Shown in pieces: positions 36,264 through 44,099 of a stretch of 64,000 nt of DNA. How positions within the stretch are numbered: position 1 is the stretch's first letter; each line of letters starts with the position of its first letter. Origin of the DNA: Mariniflexile maritimum (lineage in GTDB: Bacteria > Bacteroidota > Bacteroidia > Flavobacteriales > Flavobacteriaceae); the NCBI RefSeq assembly GCF_009746565.1, contig NZ_WRPN01000003.1, positions 1 to 64,000 of the forward strand, read 5' to 3'. The notes below the pieces were generated by a model. The model searched no databases. It was not told the origin of the DNA and saw nothing but the letters and a program-made list of their open reading frames with translations. The translations under genes and the position numbers were made by a program.

Positions 36264-37032
36264 TCAAATTCCAGGTATTTAGGTTTTGTATGGCATGATG
36301 TGCAGTTAAATCAAACTGAACGGGCACTACCGAGATATAGCCATTTTCCAAAGCCCATTCATCGGTATCTTCACCGCCATCTAAATTAACAAATTTTCCT
36401 GTAAGCCAATAATAATCGCGTCCCTGTGGGTTTTTTCGTTTATCGAATTCTTCCACCCAGTTGGCTTTAGCTTGCCGGCAAATTTTAATGCCTTTTATGG
36501 CTTCCTTTGAAATATTGGGAATGTTCACATTTAAAACCACCCCATTTGGCAAACCATGTTTTAAAACGTTCTCGGTTATGGTTTTAACAAAAGGCTTACA
36601 GGGCTCAAAATTAGCGTTCCAAGTATAATCCAATAATGAAAACCCAATGGACGGAATCCCTTCAATACCGGCTTCAATAGCGGCACTCATGGTGCCTGAA
36701 TAAATGACGTTAATCGAGGAGTTGGAGCCGTGATTAATGCCAGAAACGCAAATATCTGGTCTTCTGTCAAGTTTTTCGCGTATGGCAAGTTTTACGCAAT
36801 CGGCCGGTGTGCCCGAGCAGCTGTATTCGGTTTGCGGGCCATTATCAATAAAAACGTGTTCGGCATACAACATCGAATCTAAGGTTATCGCGTGGCCCAT
36901 CCCGCTTTGTGGACTATCGGGAGCCACCACCACCACATCGCCCAAGGTGTTCATTACGGCAATTAAAGCGCGTATGCCCGGGGCGTTAATGCCATCGTCA
37001 TTGGTTACTAATATGAGCGGTTTTTTTGTCAT
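36256..37032 (-). CDS. surE: 5'/3'-nucleotidase SurE
   Basis: SurE is a metal-dependent phosphatase that hydrolyses nucleoside 5'- and 3'-monophosphates and supports stationary-phase survival. The metal-binding pair is in the N-terminal ILVTNDDGINAPGI, with SGINHGSNSSINVIYSGTMSAA further on and PDSPQSGMGHAITL between. The start at 37032 (MTKKPLILVTNDDG) matches the family N-terminus; an in-frame ATG at 37086 would add 18 unsupported residues. Length is 258 residues. It is the first gene of a minus-strand group leading to lpxB. Confidence 0.94.
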   Translation of the reverse strand: MTKKPLILVTNDDGINAPGIRALIAVMNTLGDVVVVAPDSPQSGMGHAITLDSMLYAEHVFIDNGPQTEYSCSGTPADCVKLAIREKLDRRPDICVSGINHGSNSSINVIYSGTMSAAIEAGIEGIPSIGFSLLDYTWNANFEPCKPFVKTITENVLKHGLPNGVVLNVNIPNISKEAIKGIKICRQAKANWVEEFDKRKNPQGRDYYWLTGKFVNLDGGEDTDEWALENGYISVVPVQFDLTAHHAIQNLNTWNLND

Positions 37033-37197
37033 TACTTCACTTAAATAGGTCGCTAAAATACATAATTTCATCAGTATTTTGCCCATTTCTTTGGTTTAAC
37101 AAAAAATTAGTACGCCATAATCTTTCTTGGCATGGTTTTTTATTTAATTTAGTAAAATAATGTTGGCATGTTTTTGCCATAGACTATTATTAAACGA

Positions 37198-39348
37198 ATG
37201 AGAAAAATTATGGGAAGGAATTATAAGGTTCTATTATTATCATTACTGCTGGCGTTTGCCTCCTGCAGTTTTACCACAAAAAAATTCAGCAATCCGGACA
37301 AAGATAAATTGTTAATCCAAGTTATAACCTTCGTATTGCAGCAAGGGCATTTTAATCCTATTGATTTAGATGATAAATTTTCTGCAGAATTGTTTAAGGA
37401 TTACCTCGAAATTGTAGATCCCGTAAAACGCTATTTTTATGAATCTGATTATAAGGATTTTGAAAAATACAAGTTAACTATTGATGACCAACTAAAAGCG
37501 ACCGACATCACCTTTTTTAACGTGGTGCACGAGCGCATGTTGCAACGCATTGAAGAAGCCAAGGAAATTTACAAAGAAGTTTTGTCGCAACCTTTCGATT
37601 ACACATTGGATGAAACCTTCGAGACCGATTATGAGAAAATTTCGTTTGTAAAAACAAAAAAAGAAATGAAGGATCGTTGGCGCCAACAACTAAAGTTTTC
37701 TACCCTTAGCAATTATGACGATTTAATGGAACAGGAAAAAATGGCCAAGGAAAAGGATCCATCGCACGTGATGAAAACCGAAAAGGAAATTGAAAAAGAA
37801 GCTCGGGAATCGACCCTAAAATCCATTGATATTTATTTTAACGATACTATTGATGATTTAGATCGCGACGATTGGTTTGCCTTTTATGTGAACACCATTG
37901 TTGAAGAATTCGACCCACACACCTACTACTTGGCCCCAAAAAGCAAAGAAGATTTTGACCAACGCATGTCGGGCAAACTAGAAGGCATTGGTGCACGTTT
38001 GCAAAAGCGCATGGACTACATTAAAGTAGTTGAGCTTATTTCTGGCGGACCTGCGTGGAGGGGCAAAGAACTTGAAGTTGAAGATCTTATCCTAAAAGTA
38101 AAACAAGAAGACGAAGCGTTTCCTGTAAACATTGTTGGCATGCGCATTAATGATGCCATTAAATACATAAAAGGCCCAAAAGGCACCAAGGTAACCTTAA
38201 CCGTTAAAAAAGTGGATGGCACCATAAGAGATATTGTTATTACCCGCGACGTGGTGGAACTGGAGGAAACCTATGCCAAATCGGCCATCGTGAAGAAAGA
38301 CAATATGGTTTTTGGTGTTATAGATTTACCTTCATTTTATGTCGATTTTCAAGATTACAAAAACATCAATGCCGCTAAAGACGTAAAGGCTGAAATTGAA
38401 CGCTTAAAAGCCGAAGGCATCCAAGGTTTGGTGCTAGATTTGCGCAACAATGGCGGTGGTTCGTTGCCAACAGTAGTTGAAATGGCTGGGTTGTTCATAA
38501 AAAATGGCCCAATTGTTCAAGTGCGATCTACGGGCGAAGCGAAGGAAATATTGGAAGATAGGGATAAATCCATTTCATGGGATGGCCCCTTGGTAATTTT
38601 GGTAAACGAAATATCGGCATCGGCATCCGAAATTATGGCGGCCGCCATGCAAGATTATAAACGTGCCATTATTATTGGTGGTAAACAAACCTACGGCAAA
38701 GGCACCGTTCAAAACGTAATTAACCTAAACAATATGCTACGGAACAACACCAGTGGCGATTTAGGCGCCCTAGCCTTAACCACACAAAAATATTATCGAA
38801 TCAATGGCGGTTCGGTACAATTGGAGGGTGTTAAAAGCGACGTAAACGTTCCCGGGCGTTTCAGTTTTATTGAAGTTGGTGAAAAAGACAAAGAAAATGC
38901 ACTGCCTTACGACACCATTGATGCTGCCAATTTCACCCCTTGGGAAAGCTATTTTGATTATGACACAACGGTTAAAAGAAGTAAGGAACGCATGAGCAAC
39001 AACCCAGAATTAAAGCTTATTGAAGACAATGCCAAATGGGTAAAAAGCAAGATTGATGCTACCATAGTACCACTTAATTACAAAAAATATAAGGCAGAAC
39101 TAGCCTTAAATGAAGAAGAAGCTAAACGATATGACGCTATCTCGAAATATAAAACCAACTTAACCTTTAATTCAACTGCCTACGAAAAAGCACTTTTCCA
39201 AAAGGACACGACCGATTTAAAGGAAAAACGTGTTCGTTGGCACGAAAGTTTAAGTCAGGATATTTATGTAGAAGAAGCCTTAAATGTGCTTGAGGACATG
39301 AAAATGCCCAATCCTGTAAAAAAAGTAGCAGCTTCCGTAAATCATTAA
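37198..39348 (+). CDS. prc: Carboxy-terminal processing (tail-specific) protease, S41 family
   Basis: The 716-residue lipoprotein (lipobox C23 in LLAFASC) is a Prc/Tsp-type protease that degrades or trims periplasmic proteins from their C-termini. It has an N-terminal helical domain (about 30-225), a PDZ domain at about 245-335 (LISGGPAWRGKELEVEDLILKV, IKGPKGTKVTLTVKK) and an S41 domain. Alignment to E. coli Tsp places the nucleophile at S475 in SASASEIMAAAMQDY and the general base at K501 in QTYGKGTVQN. A DUF3340-like C-terminal domain follows. An OppC-like permease gene starts 6 bp after the stop. Confidence 0.93.
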   Translation: MRKIMGRNYKVLLLSLLLAFASCSFTTKKFSNPDKDKLLIQVITFVLQQGHFNPIDLDDKFSAELFKDYLEIVDPVKRYFYESDYKDFEKYKLTIDDQLKATDITFFNVVHERMLQRIEEAKEIYKEVLSQPFDYTLDETFETDYEKISFVKTKKEMKDRWRQQLKFSTLSNYDDLMEQEKMAKEKDPSHVMKTEKEIEKEARESTLKSIDIYFNDTIDDLDRDDWFAFYVNTIVEEFDPHTYYLAPKSKEDFDQRMSGKLEGIGARLQKRMDYIKVVELISGGPAWRGKELEVEDLILKVKQEDEAFPVNIVGMRINDAIKYIKGPKGTKVTLTVKKVDGTIRDIVITRDVVELEETYAKSAIVKKDNMVFGVIDLPSFYVDFQDYKNINAAKDVKAEIERLKAEGIQGLVLDLRNNGGGSLPTVVEMAGLFIKNGPIVQVRSTGEAKEILEDRDKSISWDGPLVILVNEISASASEIMAAAMQDYKRAIIIGGKQTYGKGTVQNVINLNNMLRNNTSGDLGALALTTQKYYRINGGSVQLEGVKSDVNVPGRFSFIEVGEKDKENALPYDTIDAANFTPWESYFDYDTTVKRSKERMSNNPELKLIEDNAKWVKSKIDATIVPLNYKKYKAELALNEEEAKRYDAISKYKTNLTFNSTAYEKALFQKDTTDLKEKRVRWHESLSQDIYVEEALNVLEDMKMPNPVKKVAASVNH

Positions 39349-39354
39349 TTAGTT

Positions 39355-40449
39355 ATGAGTTCAGAATCCAACTCATTAAAACAGGTAGCGCTCCAAAAGT
39401 TTAAAAAAAACTTTTGGGGCGTTTTTAGTTGCTGCATTATCGTTTTTGTTGGTATAATTTCGGTATTTGCCTATGTATTGGCACCCGATAATTCACAGTA
39501 TGCCAACCAAATGCATTTACCCATACATTCAAAAAAACCGGGGTTTAGCGTTACCATGCTTACCATTCCTTCGCAAATGGAATCCCATCAAAGTCGTTTT
39601 AATAAAATATTCTTCGGAAATAAAAATAGCGCTACCGAAATACCCATTAGCAGTTATAGCATTTCTTCACATACGTTAACCTATAAAGAATATGCTTCCG
39701 ATGGTTTGGACGGTGTTGAGAAAACCCTAAGCCTAAGCGTTTTTCCTTCTGGAACAGTTGAAAACTACCTCAACAAAAAAACCTTCCTTTTTGGCACCGA
39801 TAAATATGGGCGCGATCTGTTAAGTAGGGTCTTGGTTGGTGCCAGAATTTCGTTTTTTATTGGTTTTGTGGCTGTGTTTATTTCGCTTATTATTGGCATT
39901 TTTATGGGAAGCGCAGCAGGGTACTTTGGTGATAAAATTGATGCTTTCATCATGTGGATTATTAACGTAACTTGGTCCATCCCTACCTTATTATTGGTCA
40001 TTGCCATTACCTTGGCTTTAGGCAAAGGATTTTGGCAAGTGTTTATTGCAGTGGGACTTACCATGTGGGTTGAGGTGGCTAGGGTGGTACGCGGCCAAAT
40101 AATAAGCGCCAAGGAAATGCAATACGTTACCGCTGCCAGAGCCTTGGGCTTTAACGATTTCAGGATCATTACCAAACACATTTTGCCCAATATTATGGCA
40201 CCTGTAATTGTTATTTCGGCAGCCAATTTTGCCTCAGCTATTTTAATTGAAAGCGGACTTAGCTTTTTGGGCATTGGTGCACAACCGCCCATGGCCAGTT
40301 GGGGCGCCATGATAAAGGACCACTATAATTATATCATTCTAGGGAAAGCCTATTTGGCCATCATCCCCGGGCTTTGCATTATGGGCTTGGTTATGGCCTT
40401 TATGCTTGTTGGCAATGCTTTACGCGATGCTTTGGATGTGAAGGGGTGA
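39355..40449 (+). CDS. OppC/DppC-like ABC transporter permease
   Basis: The 364-residue protein is an inner-membrane permease of the peptide/nickel type. The N-terminal helix (about 20-45) is followed by a large periplasmic insert of about 100 residues. FGTDKYGRDLLSRVLVGARISF then marks the entry to the permease core. The EAA loop is clear in YVTAARALGFNDFRIITKHILPN, and FLGIGAQPPMASWG is typical of OppC. It is translated just after prc and probably on its transcript. No OppB, OppA or ATPase gene is nearby, so its partners are elsewhere. The substrate is unknown; peptides are the usual cargo. Confidence 0.9.
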   Translation: MSSESNSLKQVALQKFKKNFWGVFSCCIIVFVGIISVFAYVLAPDNSQYANQMHLPIHSKKPGFSVTMLTIPSQMESHQSRFNKIFFGNKNSATEIPISSYSISSHTLTYKEYASDGLDGVEKTLSLSVFPSGTVENYLNKKTFLFGTDKYGRDLLSRVLVGARISFFIGFVAVFISLIIGIFMGSAAGYFGDKIDAFIMWIINVTWSIPTLLLVIAITLALGKGFWQVFIAVGLTMWVEVARVVRGQIISAKEMQYVTAARALGFNDFRIITKHILPNIMAPVIVISAANFASAILIESGLSFLGIGAQPPMASWGAMIKDHYNYIILGKAYLAIIPGLCIMGLVMAFMLVGNALRDALDVKG

Positions 40450-40497
40450 TTTTTCTTTTTGAAAATTGTCTTGAAAGATTAAAACTTCTTATTTCTG

Positions 40498-40533
40498 ATT
40501 GTGCAAAGTTTAGCAAAACTCTATCGGCACAAT
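40498..40533. terminator. Branched inverted repeat in a convergent gap
   Basis: ATTGTGC (40498-40504) pairs with GCACAAT (40527-40533), and inside it AGTTT (40507-40511) pairs with AAACT (40516-40520). It lies between the convergent permease and engB genes. There is no strong T run, so terminator function is uncertain. Confidence 0.3.
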
Positions 40534-40550
40534 GTTAAACGATTGAAAGT

Positions 40551-41162
40551 TTAGGGCGTATCTAATTTCATATTCCCATTCAACCCATCAATATACTCCA
40601 AAACAGCATCCTTTCCCGTTTCGTTTGAAGAAGATGTAATGAAGTAATTGGGCATCTCTTCCCACGTTTCCAAAAGCACGGTTTGATAGGCAGCAACCTC
40701 CCTTAAAATGGCCTGGGGTTTTAGCTTATCGGCTTTTGTGAATATAATGGAAAAAGGAATACCGTTTTCGCCTAACCACTGCATAAATTCTAGGTCGATG
40801 GGTTGTGGTTTGTGCCTAATATCCACCAAAACAAAGGCAGAAACCAATTGTTCGCGCAGGGCAAAGTATTGTGTAATAAATTTTTGAAACGTTTTTTTTG
40901 CGTTTTTTGAAATCCGTGCATAACCATACCCCGGTAAATCTACCAAGTGCCAGTCGCCATTAATTAAAAAATGGTTGATAAGTTGTGTTTTTCCCGGGCG
41001 TCCCGATGTTTTGGCCAAACTTTTTCGGTTGGTAAGCATGTTAATAAGCGATGATTTGCCCACGTTACTTCTACCTATAAATGCATATTCGGGCAGCTTG
41101 CCCTTGGGGCATTTCGCTACATCGGAATTACTCATTACAAATTCGGCAGATTTTATCTTCAT
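40551..41162 (-). CDS. engB: Ribosome biogenesis GTPase EngB (YsxC/YihA)
   Basis: This 203-residue GTPase is needed for late assembly of the large ribosomal subunit. The G motifs are G1 GRSNVGKS (30-37), G3 DLPGYG (75-80), G4 TKADK (142-146) and a G5-like SSSNETG near 176. The switch region KTSGRPGKTQLINHF is characteristic of the family. It is followed by no other gene on its strand; the alpha/beta hydrolase gene lies upstream of it by 154 bp. Confidence 0.95.
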   Translation of the reverse strand: MKIKSAEFVMSNSDVAKCPKGKLPEYAFIGRSNVGKSSLINMLTNRKSLAKTSGRPGKTQLINHFLINGDWHLVDLPGYGYARISKNAKKTFQKFITQYFALREQLVSAFVLVDIRHKPQPIDLEFMQWLGENGIPFSIIFTKADKLKPQAILREVAAYQTVLLETWEEMPNYFITSSSNETGKDAVLEYIDGLNGNMKLDTP

Positions 41163-41316
41163 GCTATTTAATTTCCCTGAAAAACGGAAATCCTATTAAT
41201 TGAACTAGATGCTATACATAAAACGTACAGCGTTTATACTAAAATGTGGAACGCTTCTATTTTATAATAAGATGGCTGCCACGTTAAAGCTTGAATTCTT
41301 CATTGAAATTTACCAA

Positions 41317-42081
41317 CTAAAACCCTTTCTTTTGCAACCAAGCATCCAAAATTTTATTAAACTCCTCGGGTCTTTCCATCATGGCGGCATGCCCACACTG
41401 GTCTATCCAAAACAACTCGGAATTGGGTAACAGCCCATCAAATTCTTCGGCAACATTTGGCGGCGTTACGTTGTCGTTTTTCCCCCAAATAATACAGGTG
41501 GGGGTATGCATTTTTGGTAAATCTTTTGCCATATTATGCCGTATGGCACTTTTGGCAATAGCCAGTGTTTTTATAAGCTTGTTGCGGTCGTTTACGGTAG
41601 CATATACTTCGTCAACAATGTCCTTGGTAGCCACCGCCGGATCATAAAAAACATCCTGCGCTTTCTTCTTAATAACCTCATAATCACCACGTTTGGTGTA
41701 ACCACCACCCATGGCACTTTCATAAAGTCCAGAACTGCCCGTAATAACAAGGGCTTTTACTTTTTCCGGATATAGCTTGGTATGGTACAATCCTATATGT
41801 CCGCCCAGTGAGTTTCCTAATAAAATAACTTCATCATAGCCTTTATACTCGATAAAATCGTGTAGGTATTTTGCGAAACTCTTTACATTGGTTTTAAGCA
41901 AGGATTTGGTGTAAATGGGCAATTCCGGAATAACCACTTTATAGCCTTTTGTGCTAAAATATTGGGTTACCGAATCAAAATTACTTAAACCACCCATTAA
42001 GCCGTGTAAAACTATGATGGGTGTACCTTCACCAACTTCAATATAGCTGTAATTCTTCTCTTTTTTTAAACGATGCGTCAT
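41317..42081 (-). CDS. Alpha/beta-fold hydrolase
   Basis: The 254-residue cytoplasmic protein has the alpha/beta hydrolase triad: S91 in LLGNSLGGHIG, D203 in WGKNDNVTPP and H231 in QCGHAAMMERPEEF, with an oxyanion region HGLMGGLSNF. The substrate is unknown; esterase, lactonase and C-C hydrolase functions all occur in the family. The start at 42081 is preferred because a predicted promoter puts transcription onset near 42100, which would make the in-frame ATG at 42096 almost leaderless. It is divergent from mraZ across 290 bp. Confidence 0.85.
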   Translation of the reverse strand: MTHRLKKEKNYSYIEVGEGTPIIVLHGLMGGLSNFDSVTQYFSTKGYKVVIPELPIYTKSLLKTNVKSFAKYLHDFIEYKGYDEVILLGNSLGGHIGLYHTKLYPEKVKALVITGSSGLYESAMGGGYTKRGDYEVIKKKAQDVFYDPAVATKDIVDEVYATVNDRNKLIKTLAIAKSAIRHNMAKDLPKMHTPTCIIWGKNDNVTPPNVAEEFDGLLPNSELFWIDQCGHAAMMERPEEFNKILDAWLQKKGF

Positions 42082-42106
42082 CAATCGGTTAATCATTTCT
42101 TGAAAA

Positions 42107-42135
42107 CAAATATAGTTATTTCATTCATATCTCAA
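42107..42135 (-). promoter_or_regulatory. Predicted promoter of the alpha/beta hydrolase gene
   Basis: On the minus strand TTG (42135-42133) is followed after 18 bases by TATATTTG (42114-42107), an exact Bacteroidota-type promoter. It supports translation from 42081. Confidence 0.65.
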
Positions 42136-42292
42136 CATTTTATTGCTTCTCAAAAAAAATATTTAGAATCATTGCTATTAACAATCCTACTGCCCATAAT
42201 TTTTTTTAACAATCCTTTACTTGCTAAGTAATTACAGCGGTTTAAAGCACATAAAACGGATATGTTATGCCATTTTTTAAAAAAATATTAAC

Positions 42293-42321
42293 AAAGTGGT
42301 ATAAAGTGGTAAAAAGTGGTA
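42293..42321 (+). promoter_or_regulatory. MraZ operator: three AAAGTGGTA repeats with 10-bp period
   Basis: AAAGTGGTA occurs at 42293-42301, 42303-42311 and 42313-42321, exactly one helical turn apart. In E. coli, MraZ binds TGGGN repeats separated by 5 bases, which gives the same 10-bp period; here the core is TGGTA with N5. The repeats end 10 bases before the -7 box and occupy the -33 region, a position that suits autorepression of the dcw operon. Confidence 0.8.
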
Positions 42322-42331
42322 AAATTTTCAA

Positions 42332-42339
42332 TATATTTG
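42332..42339 (+). promoter_or_regulatory. -7 box of the mraZ/dcw promoter
   Basis: TATATTTG is an exact TAnnTTTG match 32 bases before the mraZ GTG. No TTG -33 element is present because that region is taken by the MraZ repeats. Confidence 0.7.
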
Positions 42340-42371
42340 GAACTTAAACCCAAAAGGTGTAACGAAACGCA

Positions 42372-42842
42372 GTGGACTTACTAACAGGAACATACGATTG
42401 CAAAGTGGACACAAAAGGAAGGCTCATGCTGCCTTCTCCGCTTAAAAAACAGCTAGCCTCCGTGTTGGATGGTGGCTTTGTGCTGCGTAGATCGGTGTTT
42501 CAAAAGTGCTTGGAATTGTACCCCATGAGCGAATGGCAAGTGCTTATGCAAAAAATCAATAAGCTCAATAAGTTCAAAAAGAAAAACAACGACTTCATCC
42601 GTCGCTTTACTGCAGGTGTAAAAATGGTAGAAGTGGATGTAAATGGACGTTTGTTGATTCCGAAGGACTTAACCGTTTTTGCGAATATTTCAAAAGACAT
42701 TGTTATTACATCGGTTGTAAACATCATCGAAATTTGGGACAAGGAGCTCTATGAACAAGCCATTGATGACGCAACGGTTGATTTTGCCGATTTAGCCGAA
42801 GAAGTTATGGGACAAGATGAAGATGACCATGGAATATCATAA
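42372..42842 (+). CDS. mraZ: Transcriptional regulator / dcw-cluster autorepressor MraZ
   Basis: This 156-residue protein has two AbrB/SpoVT-like swapped-hairpin domains, each with the MraZ D-x-x-x-R signature: CKVDTKGRLMLP (about 10-21) and VDVNGRLLIP (about 90-99). MraZ forms rings that bind direct repeats upstream of its own gene, and such repeats are present here at 42293-42321. The start is GTG at 42372 (GTG GAC TTA CTA); no ATG is available and the N-terminus DLLTGTYDCKVD agrees with the family. It is the first gene of the dcw operon and overlaps rsmH. Confidence 0.95.
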   Translation: MDLLTGTYDCKVDTKGRLMLPSPLKKQLASVLDGGFVLRRSVFQKCLELYPMSEWQVLMQKINKLNKFKKKNNDFIRRFTAGVKMVEVDVNGRLLIPKDLTVFANISKDIVITSVVNIIEIWDKELYEQAIDDATVDFADLAEEVMGQDEDDHGIS

Positions 42843-43725
42843 CCCCGTTTTGCTAAAAGAAACCGTTGATGGGTTAAACATCAACCCTAACGGTGTGTAT
42901 GTGGATGTAACCTTTGGAGGTGGCGGCCATAGCAGGGAAATACTGAACCAACTTGGCGAACAAGGAAAATTGTTTGCTTTTGACCAAGATCTGGATGCCC
43001 TTGAAAACACCATTAACGATGCAAGATTCACCTTGATAAACGAAAATTTTCGCTACATAAAGCGGTTTTTACGGTTTTATGGCGTAAAACAGGTGGATGG
43101 CATTTTAGCCGATTTTGGGGTATCATCACATCAATTTGATGTTGCCGAACGTGGTTTTTCAACCCGGTTTGAAGCAAATTTAGATATGCGCATGAATCAG
43201 CAAAATACCTTATCGGCTTTTCAGGTTGTAAACAATTATGAAGAAGAACAACTTAAAAATGTATTTTCTAACTATGGCGAATTGCGTGCTGCTGCTGCCA
43301 TGGCAAAAACAATTGTTGAAAACAGGACGGTCGAACCCATAGTAACAAGCGAGCAATTAAAAAAAGTGTTGCATAAATTTTTGCCACCACGCCATGAAAA
43401 TAAAGTGTTGGCGCAAATATACCAAGCAATTCGTATTGAGGTAAACCAAGAAATTGAGGCCTTAAAAGAATTTTTGTTGCAAACACCCGAGCTTTTAAAA
43501 AACGGTGGGCGGTTAAGTTTTATCTCCTACCATTCTTTGGAAGATCGCTTGGTAAAACGCTTTATAAAAAACGGCATGTTTGAAGGCGAACCCGTGCGCG
43601 ATATGTACGGAAATTTTGAAGTACCACTTAAAAAAGTAAATGGGTTAATTGTGCCAACAAAAGAAGAAATTAAAAATAACAGTAGAGCACGAAGCGCAAA
43701 ATTGCGTATTGCAGAGAAATTATAA
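42829..43725 (+). CDS. rsmH: 16S rRNA (cytosine-1402-N4) methyltransferase RsmH
   Basis: RsmH (MraW) methylates N4 of C1402 in 16S rRNA. The SAM motif is YVDVTFGGGGHSREIL, followed by the family signatures GILADFGVSSHQFDVAERGFS and SYHSLEDRLVKRF. Three in-frame ATGs (42817, 42823 and 42829) precede the conserved EYHNPVLLKET; the last is used here because the family usually begins at that point. All three overlap the mraZ end, so translation is coupled. The product has about 298 residues. Confidence 0.93.
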   Translation: MEYHNPVLLKETVDGLNINPNGVYVDVTFGGGGHSREILNQLGEQGKLFAFDQDLDALENTINDARFTLINENFRYIKRFLRFYGVKQVDGILADFGVSSHQFDVAERGFSTRFEANLDMRMNQQNTLSAFQVVNNYEEEQLKNVFSNYGELRAAAAMAKTIVENRTVEPIVTSEQLKKVLHKFLPPRHENKVLAQIYQAIRIEVNQEIEALKEFLLQTPELLKNGGRLSFISYHSLEDRLVKRFIKNGMFEGEPVRDMYGNFEVPLKKVNGLIVPTKEEIKNNSRARSAKLRIAEKL

Positions 43726-43740
43726 AAGCTATATGAGCGG

Positions 43741-43758
43741 TTTTCCCCATTGGGAAAA
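43741..43758 (+). promoter_or_regulatory. Leader mini-hairpin before ftsL
   Basis: TTTTCCC (43741-43747) and GGGAAAA (43752-43758) form a perfect 7-bp stem with loop CATT, 14 bases before the ftsL ATG. A closely similar element precedes ftsW. Confidence 0.6.
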
Positions 43759-43772
43759 ATGTTTGAAAGACA

Positions 43773-44090
43773 ATGAAAAAAAACATTTATAAAATATTAA
43801 AAGGCACTTTTTTAGTTAGCGACGATTCATTTAAAAATTGGAGGTTCATCATTTTCTTTTCGGTGTTGGCCATTGTTATGATTGCGAGCTCGCACAGTGC
43901 CGATAAAAAAGTATATGAAATAGCCCGTTTGAAAAATGAAGTAAGCGAAATGCGTTCAGCCTTTATTGATGGGCGATCGCGCTTGATGAAACTTAAAATG
44001 GAATCGAATATTATGGAAGTTATGGCTGAAAAAGACATCACGCCTTCGGTAATTCCGCCAAAAAAAATAAAAGTAAAATCTCAAAAATAA
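43773..44090 (+). CDS. ftsL: FtsL-like cell division membrane protein
   Basis: A 105-residue bitopic protein with one membrane helix (about residues 25-42, IIFFSVLAIVMIASS) and a short extracytoplasmic coiled coil (about 48-85, YEIARLKNEVSEMRSAFIDG). The C-terminus is basic. Position between rsmH and ftsI, size and topology identify it as the FtsL equivalent that pairs with FtsQ and FtsB-like proteins in the divisome; sequence similarity within this family is generally low. It is preceded by a small hairpin and followed by ftsI after 9 bp. Confidence 0.85.
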   Translation: MKKNIYKILKGTFLVSDDSFKNWRFIIFFSVLAIVMIASSHSADKKVYEIARLKNEVSEMRSAFIDGRSRLMKLKMESNIMEVMAEKDITPSVIPPKKIKVKSQK

Positions 44091-44099
44091 CCGCAACCC

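Noticed and set aside
39765-40310. 181-codon minus-strand frame opposite the OppC-like permease gene
   Set aside because: The permease EAA loop and core motifs are on the plus strand, and the antisense frame has no domain of its own.
41209-41430. 73-codon plus-strand frame between engB and the hydrolase gene
   Set aside because: It overlaps the 3' end of the convergent hydrolase gene, has no promoter and no recognisable product.
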